Positions 35,341 through 43,141 of a stretch of 64,000 bases of DNA are shown piece by piece. The first letter of the stretch is position 1, and each line of letters opens with the position of its first letter. Under the pieces are notes generated by a model. It worked only from the letters and a program-made list of their open reading frames with translations. It made no database searches and had not been told where the DNA came from. The stretch covers positions 1 to 64,000 of the forward strand of contig JAJDCS010000043.1 of the NCBI GenBank assembly GCA_029260715.1, read 5' to 3'. This DNA comes from Phycisphaeraceae bacterium. Its GTDB lineage: Bacteria; Planctomycetota; Phycisphaerae; Phycisphaerales; Phycisphaeraceae. The position numbers and the translations under genes were made by a program.

Positions 35341-37011
35341 TTACTCCTTGCCCGTGGTTGGAGGCGTCGTGGCGGGCTGACGGTCGCTGTGGCGGAGGAA
35401 CGACGTGGGGTTTTCCTTGAGCTGCTCCCAGAGCATGGGTTTCTCCAGGTTCAGGTACAGCAGTCCGACCACCATGATCAGGACCGCGGCCATGGCGGAC
35501 GTATTGAGCGGGTAGAGGATCATGTTCCGCACCCGGCGTTCGACACGCTGGCGCCTGGAGATGATCTCGCTGACCGCGCCCAGCAACGGCAGGTTGCAGG
35601 AGTCGGCCACCGTTTCGGCGCTGGTGCACGAGTCGTCTGTGCGGTAGGCGATGAAGACGTTCACACCGCCCGCTGCCATACCCAGCACAACCGCCGCCAT
35701 GAGCACCTGGATCAGGTCAGGCGAAATGGGCTTGTGCAGCACGCCGCAGGGCTTGACAAAGTTAAGCTGGACGCCGCGGTTGCCGGTCTCCGCGGTCAGG
35801 GCCATCTTGACCCGCCTGAGGTTCTCTTCCCAGAACGCGACCTGACGCTGGGCCTTTTCAATCTGACGGGTCAGCTTCCGGTACTCGCTGCGGATCGGGA
35901 AGAGCTGGCTCGAGTGGAGGTTCAACCGAGCGATCTGCTCTTTGAGCGATTCGATCTGCTTGTCCATGGCCTGGAGGTTGCTGACGGCCTGGCTAAGCTG
36001 CAGGTCGAGTTCCTGGCGTTTTAGGTTTACGGTCAGGTGTTTTTGGGAGACGACCTGCTCTTCGGTGTTACCGATTTCCTTCTCAATCCCGGCGATCTGG
36101 TTTTTCAGATCAACCAGATCGGGGTGCTTGTCAGTCATCTTGTACGTGTCGAGGAAATCCTTGAGTTGTCCTTGGAGCTCCGCAAGCTTGGCTTCGAGTT
36201 GGTCGAGGCGTGGGTTGCGCGAGGTGATCACCTGGGGCGTGATCTCGGGGGTGTCTTCGATCGTTTGGCGCAGGGTGTCGATGCGCATCGCCACGGCGGC
36301 GCGCTGCTGCTGGATCTCGCCCAGGTCGTGCTGGCTGTCGTTGAGCCGCAACTGGATGCTGCCCGGGAAATTGGGCAGCAACTCGGCGTGGTCGATCTCA
36401 AAGCTCAGTTTGCGGTTCTCAAGCTGCTCGATGAGCTTACGGTTGCGTTCGACTTCGGAATGAAAGAACCCGGCGGTGTGTTCGAGCCGGCCGTCGATCA
36501 TGTTACGCGTCCGGATAATGTAATTTTCAACAAGCGTGTTGACCACGGCCCTGGCCAGCTCCTGGTCGTGGTGGATGAAGCTGATGCGGATGCGGTCGAA
36601 CTCTTTGGTGCCGATGTCAAACCGGACGGTGATCCGGTTGACCAATTCAGACCGGATGTTTTGCAGGTCTAAGGCACTTTTGCCCTTAAACAGGTGCGAG
36701 TTTTTGTTGGACACTTGGAGCGAGTCGATCATCTCGTCGAGGGCGATCTGGCCTGCGATCTCCTCGACCAGTGAGCCGCGCTGCGAGTCGAGGAAGGACT
36801 TAGAGGCGCCCCGGTCGGTGATCTCGGTCAGCACCATGTCGGTGCGTCGCTCGAAGACGGCCTCGGCTTTGTATTTGCGTGGCAGCAGGAAGCTGCCCAC
36901 GAGCACACCCGCGGTGACGCCGAAGGTGGCCAGGATAAAACGCCACCGGTAGCGTACGACGGCGTCCCACGTTTCAAACAGTGTTCTGGTTCGGTCTTGT
37001 TCTCGGTTCAT
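35341..37011 (-). CDS. Wzz/GumC-like polysaccharide chain-length determinant
   Basis: This 556-residue inner-membrane protein has a first transmembrane helix at about 28-46, right after a short cytoplasmic segment (ETWDAVVRYRWR). A large periplasmic part is rich in predicted coiled coil (about 190-410, many Leu/Gln/Glu heptads, HPDLVDLKNQIAGIEKE). Two hydrophobic segments follow near 435-457 and 508-527. It is expected to set polymer length or form the periplasmic link of the export channel with the Wza-like protein. No kinase domain is fused to it; that is supplied by the separate gene two positions downstream. It ends 6 bp before the ATPase start. Confidence 0.83.
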   Translation of the reverse strand: MNREQDRTRTLFETWDAVVRYRWRFILATFGVTAGVLVGSFLLPRKYKAEAVFERRTDMVLTEITDRGASKSFLDSQRGSLVEEIAGQIALDEMIDSLQVSNKNSHLFKGKSALDLQNIRSELVNRITVRFDIGTKEFDRIRISFIHHDQELARAVVNTLVENYIIRTRNMIDGRLEHTAGFFHSEVERNRKLIEQLENRKLSFEIDHAELLPNFPGSIQLRLNDSQHDLGEIQQQRAAVAMRIDTLRQTIEDTPEITPQVITSRNPRLDQLEAKLAELQGQLKDFLDTYKMTDKHPDLVDLKNQIAGIEKEIGNTEEQVVSQKHLTVNLKRQELDLQLSQAVSNLQAMDKQIESLKEQIARLNLHSSQLFPIRSEYRKLTRQIEKAQRQVAFWEENLRRVKMALTAETGNRGVQLNFVKPCGVLHKPISPDLIQVLMAAVVLGMAAGGVNVFIAYRTDDSCTSAETVADSCNLPLLGAVSEIISRRQRVERRVRNMILYPLNTSAMAAVLIMVVGLLYLNLEKPMLWEQLKENPTSFLRHSDRQPATTPPTTGKE

Positions 37012-37052
37012 GGCTGTACCTGTCCCCGTATTGTTGTGCGAGGTTTAGATGG

Positions 37053-37805
37053 TTAGTTGCCATACGTCCTTGTGTTTGTTGTTTCGTCAAGGTCCACGGG
37101 CTGTTTGATGGTTTGAACGGCGGGCTGAAGCGGCAGCAGCAACTGCTGCAGCGCCAGGCCCACGGCGGCGAACCCGTTCGCCGGGACGTAAACGATGTCG
37201 CCTTCTTCAAGCACCGCGTCGAGAGCGGTCTCGCCCTTCTGGACCATTTTGTTTAGATCAACGGTCATGCGGCTAATCAGCTCGCCGTCTTTGTTAGGCC
37301 GTAACACGTGGATGCGCGACGGGTCGGCCAGCCGTGTGGGTTGGGCGGTTGCCAGGGTTTCGAGCACGGTGTTGGCTCCGTCGTAGACATACGGGCCGGG
37401 CACGCCGACCTCTCCAAACACGTAGATTTTTTTGCTGCGGTACGAGCTCACCCGGACGCTCACGTCGGCGTCTTCGTAGAACTCACGGGCCATCCCCTCT
37501 AGGCCGGCGCTGATGTCCTCGACGGTCATCCCCGCGACGAAGACGCTGCCCAAGAGCGGCAGTGTGAGCTTGCCGTCAGGGCGGATCGTCTCGATGTGGC
37601 CGTTGAGCTCACGCACCCGCTTCGACGAGATCGTGAGCACGTCCGGCGGGGCGACCTTGTACTCGGTGAGCGTCACCAGCGGGCGCGGCTCTGAGATAAA
37701 GGCGCTGTAGTCGGTGTAGTACGAGCAGCCGGCGGCCAGCAGCACGCAAGGCAGCAGCAGGCGGAACGTCAGTCGGGCGGTGTGTGTTTTGTTGGGCATA
37801 AACAT
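37053..37805 (-). CDS. Wza-like polysaccharide export lipoprotein
   Basis: The protein is 250 residues from the ATG at 37805, which has AGGAG 6 nt upstream (a second ATG two codons later is too far from it). A signal peptide ends in the lipobox LAAGC with Cys27 acylated. The Poly_export domain follows (YKVAPPDVLTISS through GVPGPYVYDGANTVLETLA) with an SLBB-like segment (VYVPANGF at its end). It should form the outer-membrane polysaccharide channel with the GumC-like protein. It is shorter than E. coli Wza (379 residues), in line with the EpsE-type export proteins of exosortase-associated loci. It is followed 41 bp later by the GumC-like gene. Confidence 0.85.
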   Translation of the reverse strand: MFMPNKTHTARLTFRLLLPCVLLAAGCSYYTDYSAFISEPRPLVTLTEYKVAPPDVLTISSKRVRELNGHIETIRPDGKLTLPLLGSVFVAGMTVEDISAGLEGMAREFYEDADVSVRVSSYRSKKIYVFGEVGVPGPYVYDGANTVLETLATAQPTRLADPSRIHVLRPNKDGELISRMTVDLNKMVQKGETALDAVLEEGDIVYVPANGFAAVGLALQQLLLPLQPAVQTIKQPVDLDETTNTRTYGN

Positions 37806-37847
37806 TTCAAGCTCCTGCACAGCTCAAGGCCGGGCGTGGCTCAGCCG

Positions 37848-38513
37848 CTACATCGCGGACTGGTCCCAGATTTTTGGGATCGTTGCCAGCAGCAGGCGGA
37901 TCTCCCGCCAGACACTGCGGTGACGCAGATAACGCAAGTCGTAAGCCAGTTTTTTGCGGGCGCCTTGCGCGTCGAAGGTGTACCCGTTGCGGACCTGCGC
38001 CAGGCCGGTCAGCCCCGGCTTGGCGATTAGCCGACGCTCTATCTTGGGCATCGACTTGCGAAGTCTCTCGATAATTTCCGGGCGTTCGGGCCGCGGCCCG
38101 ACCAGGCTCATCTGCCCCTTGAGGATGTTCCACAACTGGGGCAGCTCATCGACGTGGCTCTTGCGCATCCAAGCGCACCCCGGCAGGATCCGTGGGTCGT
38201 TGCCGCTTGCGAACCTGGCTTTGCCGTCGCTTTCGGCGTCGGTGGCCATGGTGCGCAGCTTGTAGAGCCGGAACAGCCAGCCGTCGCGTCCCGTGCGCCA
38301 CTGGCAGTAGAACACCGGCCGGCCGTCGATCAGCATGATCCACGCGGCCGCGATGCCCAGCAACGGCGCTAGCAGGGCAAGGCCGATCGCTGCGCCCACG
38401 ACATCGACGACGCGCTTGGCGTACTCAAACCCCTTGCCGGTGGCATTGCCAGCCGGTGCTTTCGTGAGCGGGCCATCGAGTTGTGACAGTACATGCGACA
38501 TTGGTTGGGCCAT
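37848..38513 (-). CDS. Polyprenyl-phosphate sugar-phosphotransferase (bacterial sugar transferase)
   Basis: The 221 residues have one hydrophobic membrane segment (VVDVVGAAIGLALLAPLLG) after a KRVVDV start. The catalytic core is LYKLRTM and, further on, DELPQLWNILKGQMSLVGPR, the signature of initiating sugar-phosphate transferases. It loads the first sugar onto undecaprenyl phosphate at the inner face of the membrane and so starts repeat-unit synthesis. It has only the C-terminal catalytic module (EpsL/PglC-size), not the four extra helices of WcaJ. Starts at 38513 and 38501 are both possible. An extension to 38750 would translate the repeat array and is rejected. It is the first gene of the export operon. 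Confidence 0.85.
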   Translation of the reverse strand: MAQPMSHVLSQLDGPLTKAPAGNATGKGFEYAKRVVDVVGAAIGLALLAPLLGIAAAWIMLIDGRPVFYCQWRTGRDGWLFRLYKLRTMATDAESDGKARFASGNDPRILPGCAWMRKSHVDELPQLWNILKGQMSLVGPRPERPEIIERLRKSMPKIERRLIAKPGLTGLAQVRNGYTFDAQGARKKLAYDLRYLRHRSVWREIRLLLATIPKIWDQSAM

Positions 38514-38897
38514 CCCTACGGTCGGCGGTATCAGAAGCGATATCGTCGTGATATTTGTGCTACTTAACCGGAATATGAGATTTAGCACGGATATAACGAT
38601 TATCCGGGTTGTAACGGTTGTAGGGGTTGGTGTGGGCTTTTCAGGTCTGGGATTGTCCTTTTGTCTTTTTTTAAAAGGACTTAACAGCGGTGTTCGCGTG
38701 GTGGGGGCGTCCCATAACGCTGCCGTGCCGTCGCCATGAATTGGCGGCATTTTTTAGGCACACGCCAAGCGTTGCGTGGCGCACGGCGTAGCTATATGGA
38801 CACACGCTCCCCGGGTGATGCGCCAGATTGGCTGTTTTCGGCTTGGTTTGCCGATGAAACCTTCGTTGATTCTTTCATTAATAGATGGAGGTAGCCC
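38514..38897. other. Divergent intergenic region between the export operon and the epimerase gene
   Basis: These 384 bp should hold the promoters of the export operon (minus) and of the epimerase gene (plus). They contain the third 9-bp repeat array (38588-38632), about 75 bp upstream of the operon's first start codon, and an AT-rich stretch (38540-38605). No gene is supported. Confidence 0.6.
38588..38632. repeat. Tandem 9-bp repeat array (copy 3)
   Basis: Units in 9-bp register are CGGATATAA, CGATTATCC, GGGTTGTAA, CGGTTGTAG and GGGTTGGTG. The inner units are identical or one base different from those at 6719-6736. All three arrays run in the same orientation on the plus strand and lie upstream of divergent polysaccharide genes. 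Confidence 0.75.
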
Positions 38898-39932
38898 ATG
38901 GCGACACGTGTGCTGGTTACAGGCGCGGGGGGGTTCATCGGACACCACTTGGTCAGCTTCCTTAGAGGAAGGGGGTACTGGGTGCGGGGGGTGGACCTGA
39001 AGCGTCCGGAGTTCGCGCCCACGGCGGCGGACGAATTCGTCGTCGCGGACCTGCGAGACGCGCAGGTGAGCATGTCCACCACGCAGGGCATCGACGAGGT
39101 CTACGCCTTGGCTGCTGACATGGGTGGTATGGGTTTCATCTCCCAGCACCACGCATTGATCCTGCACAACAACTCGCTGATCAACCTGCACACACTCGAA
39201 GCGGCCCGGTGCAACGGCGTGAAGCGGTATTTTTACTCCTCCACGGCGTGCATCTACCCAGAGCACTTGCAGACCGAGGCCGAGATTGAACCCTTAAAGG
39301 AAGAGCAGGCCTACCCCGCGGCGCCTCAAGACGCCTACGGGTGGGAGAAGCTCATCGCCGAGCGTCTGTGCATGCACTACATGGAGGATTACGGGATGCA
39401 GACGCGCGTGGCGCGTTTCCACAATGTGTTCGGGACGCTGGGCACGTGGGACGGCGGGCGCGAGAAGGCGCCGGCGGCGATGTGTCGCAAGATCGCCTAC
39501 GCGAAGCTCACCGGAGGGCGAGAGATCGATATATGGGGCGATGGCGAGCAGACGCGGTCGTTCTGCTACATCGACGACTGCGTGGAGGGCATCTACCGGC
39601 TGATGCGGTCAGACCACGGCGAGCCGATCAACCTCGGGTCGGACCTGATGGTGACCATCAACCAGTTGGCGGACATCGTAGCTCGCGCGGCGGGGGTACG
39701 GATTACCAAGAAGCACATCGAAGGGCCCCAAGGCGTACGCGGGCGAAACTCCGACAACACCAAGCTGCGCCAGGTGCTGCGGTGGGAGCCGAGTGTATCG
39801 CTGGAAGAGGGGTTGTCACGGACGTACACCTGGATCGAGTCTCAGGTAGCTAAGCAGTTGGCCCAACAGGTGGGGCCTGTGATCAACACGTTACAAAGAG
39901 GCTCCGACAAGCCGTTGCGCCGCGCGGTTTAA
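38898..39932 (+). CDS. GDP-mannose 3,5-epimerase-like NAD-dependent sugar epimerase
   Basis: This 344-residue short-chain dehydrogenase/reductase has the NAD motif VTGAGGFIGHHL and the segment ALAADMGGMGFI, which is strikingly like plant GDP-mannose 3,5-epimerase. It also has SSTACIYPE with Cys118 at the catalytic-acid position, and the YxxxK pair Tyr147/Lys151 in AYGWEKL. The family turns GDP-D-mannose into GDP-L-galactose or GDP-L-gulose. It is probably a nucleotide-sugar supplier for the surrounding glycan genes. GGAGG precedes the ATG. It ends tail-to-tail with the UDP-sugar dehydrogenase gene; the two stop codons share a TTAA. Confidence 0.85.
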   Translation: MATRVLVTGAGGFIGHHLVSFLRGRGYWVRGVDLKRPEFAPTAADEFVVADLRDAQVSMSTTQGIDEVYALAADMGGMGFISQHHALILHNNSLINLHTLEAARCNGVKRYFYSSTACIYPEHLQTEAEIEPLKEEQAYPAAPQDAYGWEKLIAERLCMHYMEDYGMQTRVARFHNVFGTLGTWDGGREKAPAAMCRKIAYAKLTGGREIDIWGDGEQTRSFCYIDDCVEGIYRLMRSDHGEPINLGSDLMVTINQLADIVARAAGVRITKKHIEGPQGVRGRNSDNTKLRQVLRWEPSVSLEEGLSRTYTWIESQVAKQLAQQVGPVINTLQRGSDKPLRRAV

Positions 39933-41308
39933 CGAGCGGTAATGCCCAAGCCGGTACGCGGCTTGATCGTGATATCGACCTTCGGGCCCACGCCGCCTGG
40001 GACGTAGTGCACACCGGGGCCGAATGATCTATCCATAAACACACGCCAGGGGTCTATCAGCACGCGGGGCGTCTCGCTGCGGTCGAAGGCGGCGGCGTCT
40101 AGGTCGCAGTATTCCTGCCAGGGGGTGGTCAGCACGGCCACGTCGGCGGCGGCGATGCAGGCGGCGGCGTCCGTGGCGAAGCGTATGCCTTCGGGGGCGG
40201 CGCGTTTGGCGTTGTCTGCGGCGGCAGGGTCGTGGGCGATGACGTTGACACCGTGGTCGGCTAATCGCTGGGCGAGCATGAGCCCTTGGGATTGTTCAAC
40301 CACGTCGCTCTGCGGTTTGTAGGCTAAACCGAGCACTCCCACGGTGCCGTCGGCTGGCAGGTACTGTTTCGCCAGCCCCACCAATCGATCGATCTGAGCG
40401 TGGTTGATGCGGTCGACGGATTGGGGCAGGTCGGCGTTGGCGTGTATTGACTTGGCGAGGCTGGCCAGCGCGCGGTTGTCACGCGGGAAGCACGGTCCGC
40501 CGTATCCCAAACCGCCCTTGAGGTATTTGCCGCCGATGCGGCTGTCCATGCCGATCGCGGCGGTGACGGTGTCCACCTCGGCGCCGGGCAGGTTTTGGCA
40601 GATGGTGGCGAGGGTATTGGCGAAGGTGATTTTGGTGGTGATGTAAGCGTTGACGGCGATTTTGGCGAGCTCGGCGTTGACGAAGCTCATCACGCGCTTG
40701 GGTGGGGGGGATTCGCAGACGCGGTCGTGGACGGAGGCGAGTATTTGCCCGCTGCGGTCGTCGGATTGGCCGATGAGGATGAAGTCCGGGTGGAGGTAGT
40801 CGCGGATGACGCTTCCCAGCGCGACGAACTCGGGGCTGTAGCACAGGCCGAAGTCTTGGCCGCAGCGCTTGGAGCTGGCGCGCTCCAGTGTCTGAAGAAC
40901 GTGGCCGCCGGTGGCGCCGGGCATGACGGTGCTGACAAGCACGACGAGATGGAAGGTGTCTTTGCCGGCCAGCGCCGCGCCGACCTGCTCGCAGGCGGGC
41001 AAGACATACCGCAGCGAAAACCCGCCGTCTGGGTCGCTGGGGGTGGGCACGAGGATGAAGCTGACGTCTGTGGTGCGGATGGCTGCGGCGGTGTCGGTGG
41101 TGGCGGTGAGGCGCGGGCCGGCTTGGTCGATCATGTCTTGCAAGCCGGGCTCGTAGAGCGGGGCTTGCCCTGCGTTGAGCGCGTCGACCCGTCGTGGGTC
41201 GGTGTCCACACCGATGACGTGCAGCCCCTTGGCAGCCATACACGCGGCGATGGGTGCGCCGAGGCGGCCGGTGCCGATGACGCAGATGTGGTCGGGGTGA
41301 GTGTTCAT
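39929..41308 (-). CDS. UDP-glucose 6-dehydrogenase family protein
   Basis: This 459-residue enzyme has an N-terminal NAD fold (CVIGTGRLGAPIAACMAAKG, then VDTDPRRVDALNAG and PLYEPGL), the conserved GKYLKGGLGYGGPCFPRDN with the catalytic Cys, and the C-terminal UDP-binding domain (VGVLGLAYKP). It should oxidise a UDP-hexose, most likely UDP-glucose to UDP-glucuronate. The family's usual NPEF reads SPEF and the Arg after the KP motif is changed, so another NDP-sugar substrate is possible. The ATG at 41308 is preferred to 41335. It is the last gene of the minus-strand glycan cluster and lies 100 bp after the preceding GT-like gene. Confidence 0.87.
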   Translation of the reverse strand: MNTHPDHICVIGTGRLGAPIAACMAAKGLHVIGVDTDPRRVDALNAGQAPLYEPGLQDMIDQAGPRLTATTDTAAAIRTTDVSFILVPTPSDPDGGFSLRYVLPACEQVGAALAGKDTFHLVVLVSTVMPGATGGHVLQTLERASSKRCGQDFGLCYSPEFVALGSVIRDYLHPDFILIGQSDDRSGQILASVHDRVCESPPPKRVMSFVNAELAKIAVNAYITTKITFANTLATICQNLPGAEVDTVTAAIGMDSRIGGKYLKGGLGYGGPCFPRDNRALASLAKSIHANADLPQSVDRINHAQIDRLVGLAKQYLPADGTVGVLGLAYKPQSDVVEQSQGLMLAQRLADHGVNVIAHDPAAADNAKRAAPEGIRFATDAAACIAAADVAVLTTPWQEYCDLDAAAFDRSETPRVLIDPWRVFMDRSFGPGVHYVPGGVGPKVDITIKPRTGLGITAR

Positions 41309-41357
41309 GGTTGTGTGGGTTCTCCGTTTCGTCAAAAAGCGTACGGTTTCTCGGTGC

Positions 41358-41406
41358 GGACCGCTCCCTGACGGTCGCGGCTCGTCTTGGGCGTTTTCGC
41401 CTAATC
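41358..41406 (-). repeat. Interspersed repeat element, copy 2
   Basis: This segment shares GGACCGCTCCCT and GGCTCGT..TGGGCGTTTT with 12321-12372. Its centre ACGGTC can pair with GACCG at the edge, giving a small hairpin. It begins within 3 bp of the stop codon of the preceding minus-strand gene and lies upstream of the UDP-sugar dehydrogenase gene. Confidence 0.6.
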
Positions 41407-41408
41407 TG

Positions 41409-42233
41409 TCACGCCCCGAGCCTTGACGAGCGGCGGTAACTCCAGATGCCCCCGCCCAGGCCCGATTGCTTGCGGGGCTCTAGGCCTCGCTCGGTGAGCA
41501 CATGGGTGCTGTCCCAGATGGTGTAATGGTTTGCCTGCCCGCCCGCAAGCGCTTGGTTGAACTTCGCCTCGGGGCCTCGCCAAATCCAGTTATACCCGCT
41601 GCCTGCGTGGTTGTAGTCGTGGTTTTGGTGGATGGCGGTGACGGCTGCGGTGGCGTCGATGACCGGGGCTTTGAGGCGACGGGCGCGGTAGATCAGCCAG
41701 TTGTCGAAAGCGGTGCGTCCCACGGCAAAAGGCGGGATGTTGCCCCAGAGGCCACGCGTGAAGGCGAAATAATCTATGCCGGTGGGGTTTCGGAGGCTGC
41801 CGGATTGTTGTGCGCGTTGACGGAGGGGCGTTTGCCAGTCTGTGTCGAACTTAATCGGCTGCGTTTGATCGAAATCTAATCGTTGCCCGACCATCAGAAA
41901 CCGCTTTTTCCGGCGGGCGAGCCGGTCCAGTGCCTGTGCGAAGTCGCTCATTAAAATGATGTCCGCGTTGATGTAGCACAGGAGGGGGTCGTGGCTGAGT
42001 TGCTGGGCTTGGCTGAATAGATCGTTGAGTAAGGGTGTTCCGTAGCGGTTGACGGCGACTTGGGGGATGTGAGTAGCCCCGATGGCGGCGGCGGCCTCGG
42101 CGGTGCCCGGTTCATTGCCCATGAGCACCACGCGGTAATTTTCTCCGAGGTATGCCCAGCTACGGATCGCGTTTTCTTGGATCACGGCGATGTGACCTTT
42201 GAACGGCTTGGGGATGGCGAACAGCGTGGGCAT
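41409..42233 (-). CDS. Putative GT-A-type glycosyltransferase
   Basis: This 274-residue protein begins MPTLFAIPKPFKGHIAVIQE. It has a DXD-like site in CYINADIILMSDF and later FDNWLIYRARR and HQNHDYNH. This pattern is shared by a set of bacterial GT-A-like proteins of unassigned donor specificity. No signal peptide or membrane segment is visible, so it probably acts in the cytoplasm on a nucleotide-sugar donor. It follows a methyltransferase gene by 25 bp on the same strand. Function as a transferase is likely but not certain. Confidence 0.6.
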   Translation of the reverse strand: MPTLFAIPKPFKGHIAVIQENAIRSWAYLGENYRVVLMGNEPGTAEAAAAIGATHIPQVAVNRYGTPLLNDLFSQAQQLSHDPLLCYINADIILMSDFAQALDRLARRKKRFLMVGQRLDFDQTQPIKFDTDWQTPLRQRAQQSGSLRNPTGIDYFAFTRGLWGNIPPFAVGRTAFDNWLIYRARRLKAPVIDATAAVTAIHQNHDYNHAGSGYNWIWRGPEAKFNQALAGGQANHYTIWDSTHVLTERGLEPRKQSGLGGGIWSYRRSSRLGA

Positions 42234-42258
42234 GGAGGTCGTCTCGGTGTGATCTCAT

Positions 42259-43098
42259 TTAAGCCTGAGCGGTCAGGCAAAGGTGCCACCCGAACCGCTG
42301 TTCCAACCAGCGGAATACCGCCGGCGGGAACGTCCGGATGTGCAGGCTCTTGACGTATCGGTACTGCTTATAATCCGCGACGCGGTAGGGGAAGATGTGG
42401 TCCACCCATGCCTCGGTGACGCGGAACCCGGACGACTCGATCAGGCGGGCGGCTGTTTTCTTGGAATAGCTGTACGTCACGGGGCAGCCGGTCTGGGCTT
42501 CGGAATAGCGAGCGATCACGCGGTCCAGGTCCCAGAATCGCCCCTTGCCTTGGGTCAACAAAATCCACAGCACCTTCGACGCGTAGCGGTGGTAGAGCAT
42601 GACCTTAAGCGTGGTGTCCGATTTGGTGTATTGGCGGAGTTGGTTGAACGCGTGGGCCGGGTTGGGCGTGTGGTGGAGCACGCCGAAGCTGTAGATCAGG
42701 TCGTAGGGCTCGACGGGGACGGTGTCGGCCAATTGCTCGGCGTTGGCGTGGTGGAAGCGTACGCGGTCCGCTAGGCCGTATACCTTTACGCGTTGCCGGG
42801 CCAGCTCCAGTGATTTGTCTGACAGGTCGACCGCGGTAACGTGCGCGCCGGCTTGTGCGAAGCTGACGGTGTCCGTACCGATGCCGCAGCCGATCTCCAG
42901 CACGCGCTTGCCTGCCCACCGCTCGAACTGGGCAAACCGGGGGATGTGCGGCTCGACGAAATACTTGCGGTCGCGGACTTCGTCGAAATACTCGCGGGAG
43001 CCGACGGGTTTTTGCGAGTGGCGGATGTTGCAGGGGCGGCGGTTCCAGTATGTCTGGACGGCTTGGGTGTTGACTTGTTCGAAAGCGCTAGTTGCCAT
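42259..43098 (-). CDS. Class I SAM-dependent methyltransferase
   Basis: The 279 residues contain motif I VLEIGCGIGTDTVSFA, the acidic strand-2 end VTAVDLSDKSLE, motif IV DLIYSFGVLHHTPN and a helix-strand extension typical of Methyltransf_25/31 enzymes. The N-terminal RRPCNIRHSQKPVGSREYFDEV motif is one I associate with glycan-cluster methyltransferases. The ATG at 43098 has AGGA 8 nt upstream; the longer start at 43173 would enter the neighbouring gene. It probably O-methylates a sugar residue made by this cluster. Confidence 0.82.
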   Translation of the reverse strand: MATSAFEQVNTQAVQTYWNRRPCNIRHSQKPVGSREYFDEVRDRKYFVEPHIPRFAQFERWAGKRVLEIGCGIGTDTVSFAQAGAHVTAVDLSDKSLELARQRVKVYGLADRVRFHHANAEQLADTVPVEPYDLIYSFGVLHHTPNPAHAFNQLRQYTKSDTTLKVMLYHRYASKVLWILLTQGKGRFWDLDRVIARYSEAQTGCPVTYSYSKKTAARLIESSGFRVTEAWVDHIFPYRVADYKQYRYVKSLHIRTFPPAVFRWLEQRFGWHLCLTAQA

Positions 43099-43141
43099 GG
43101 CTTGGTCCTGTCGGTTTGATGGCGGTTTTGTCAGCCGTTGG

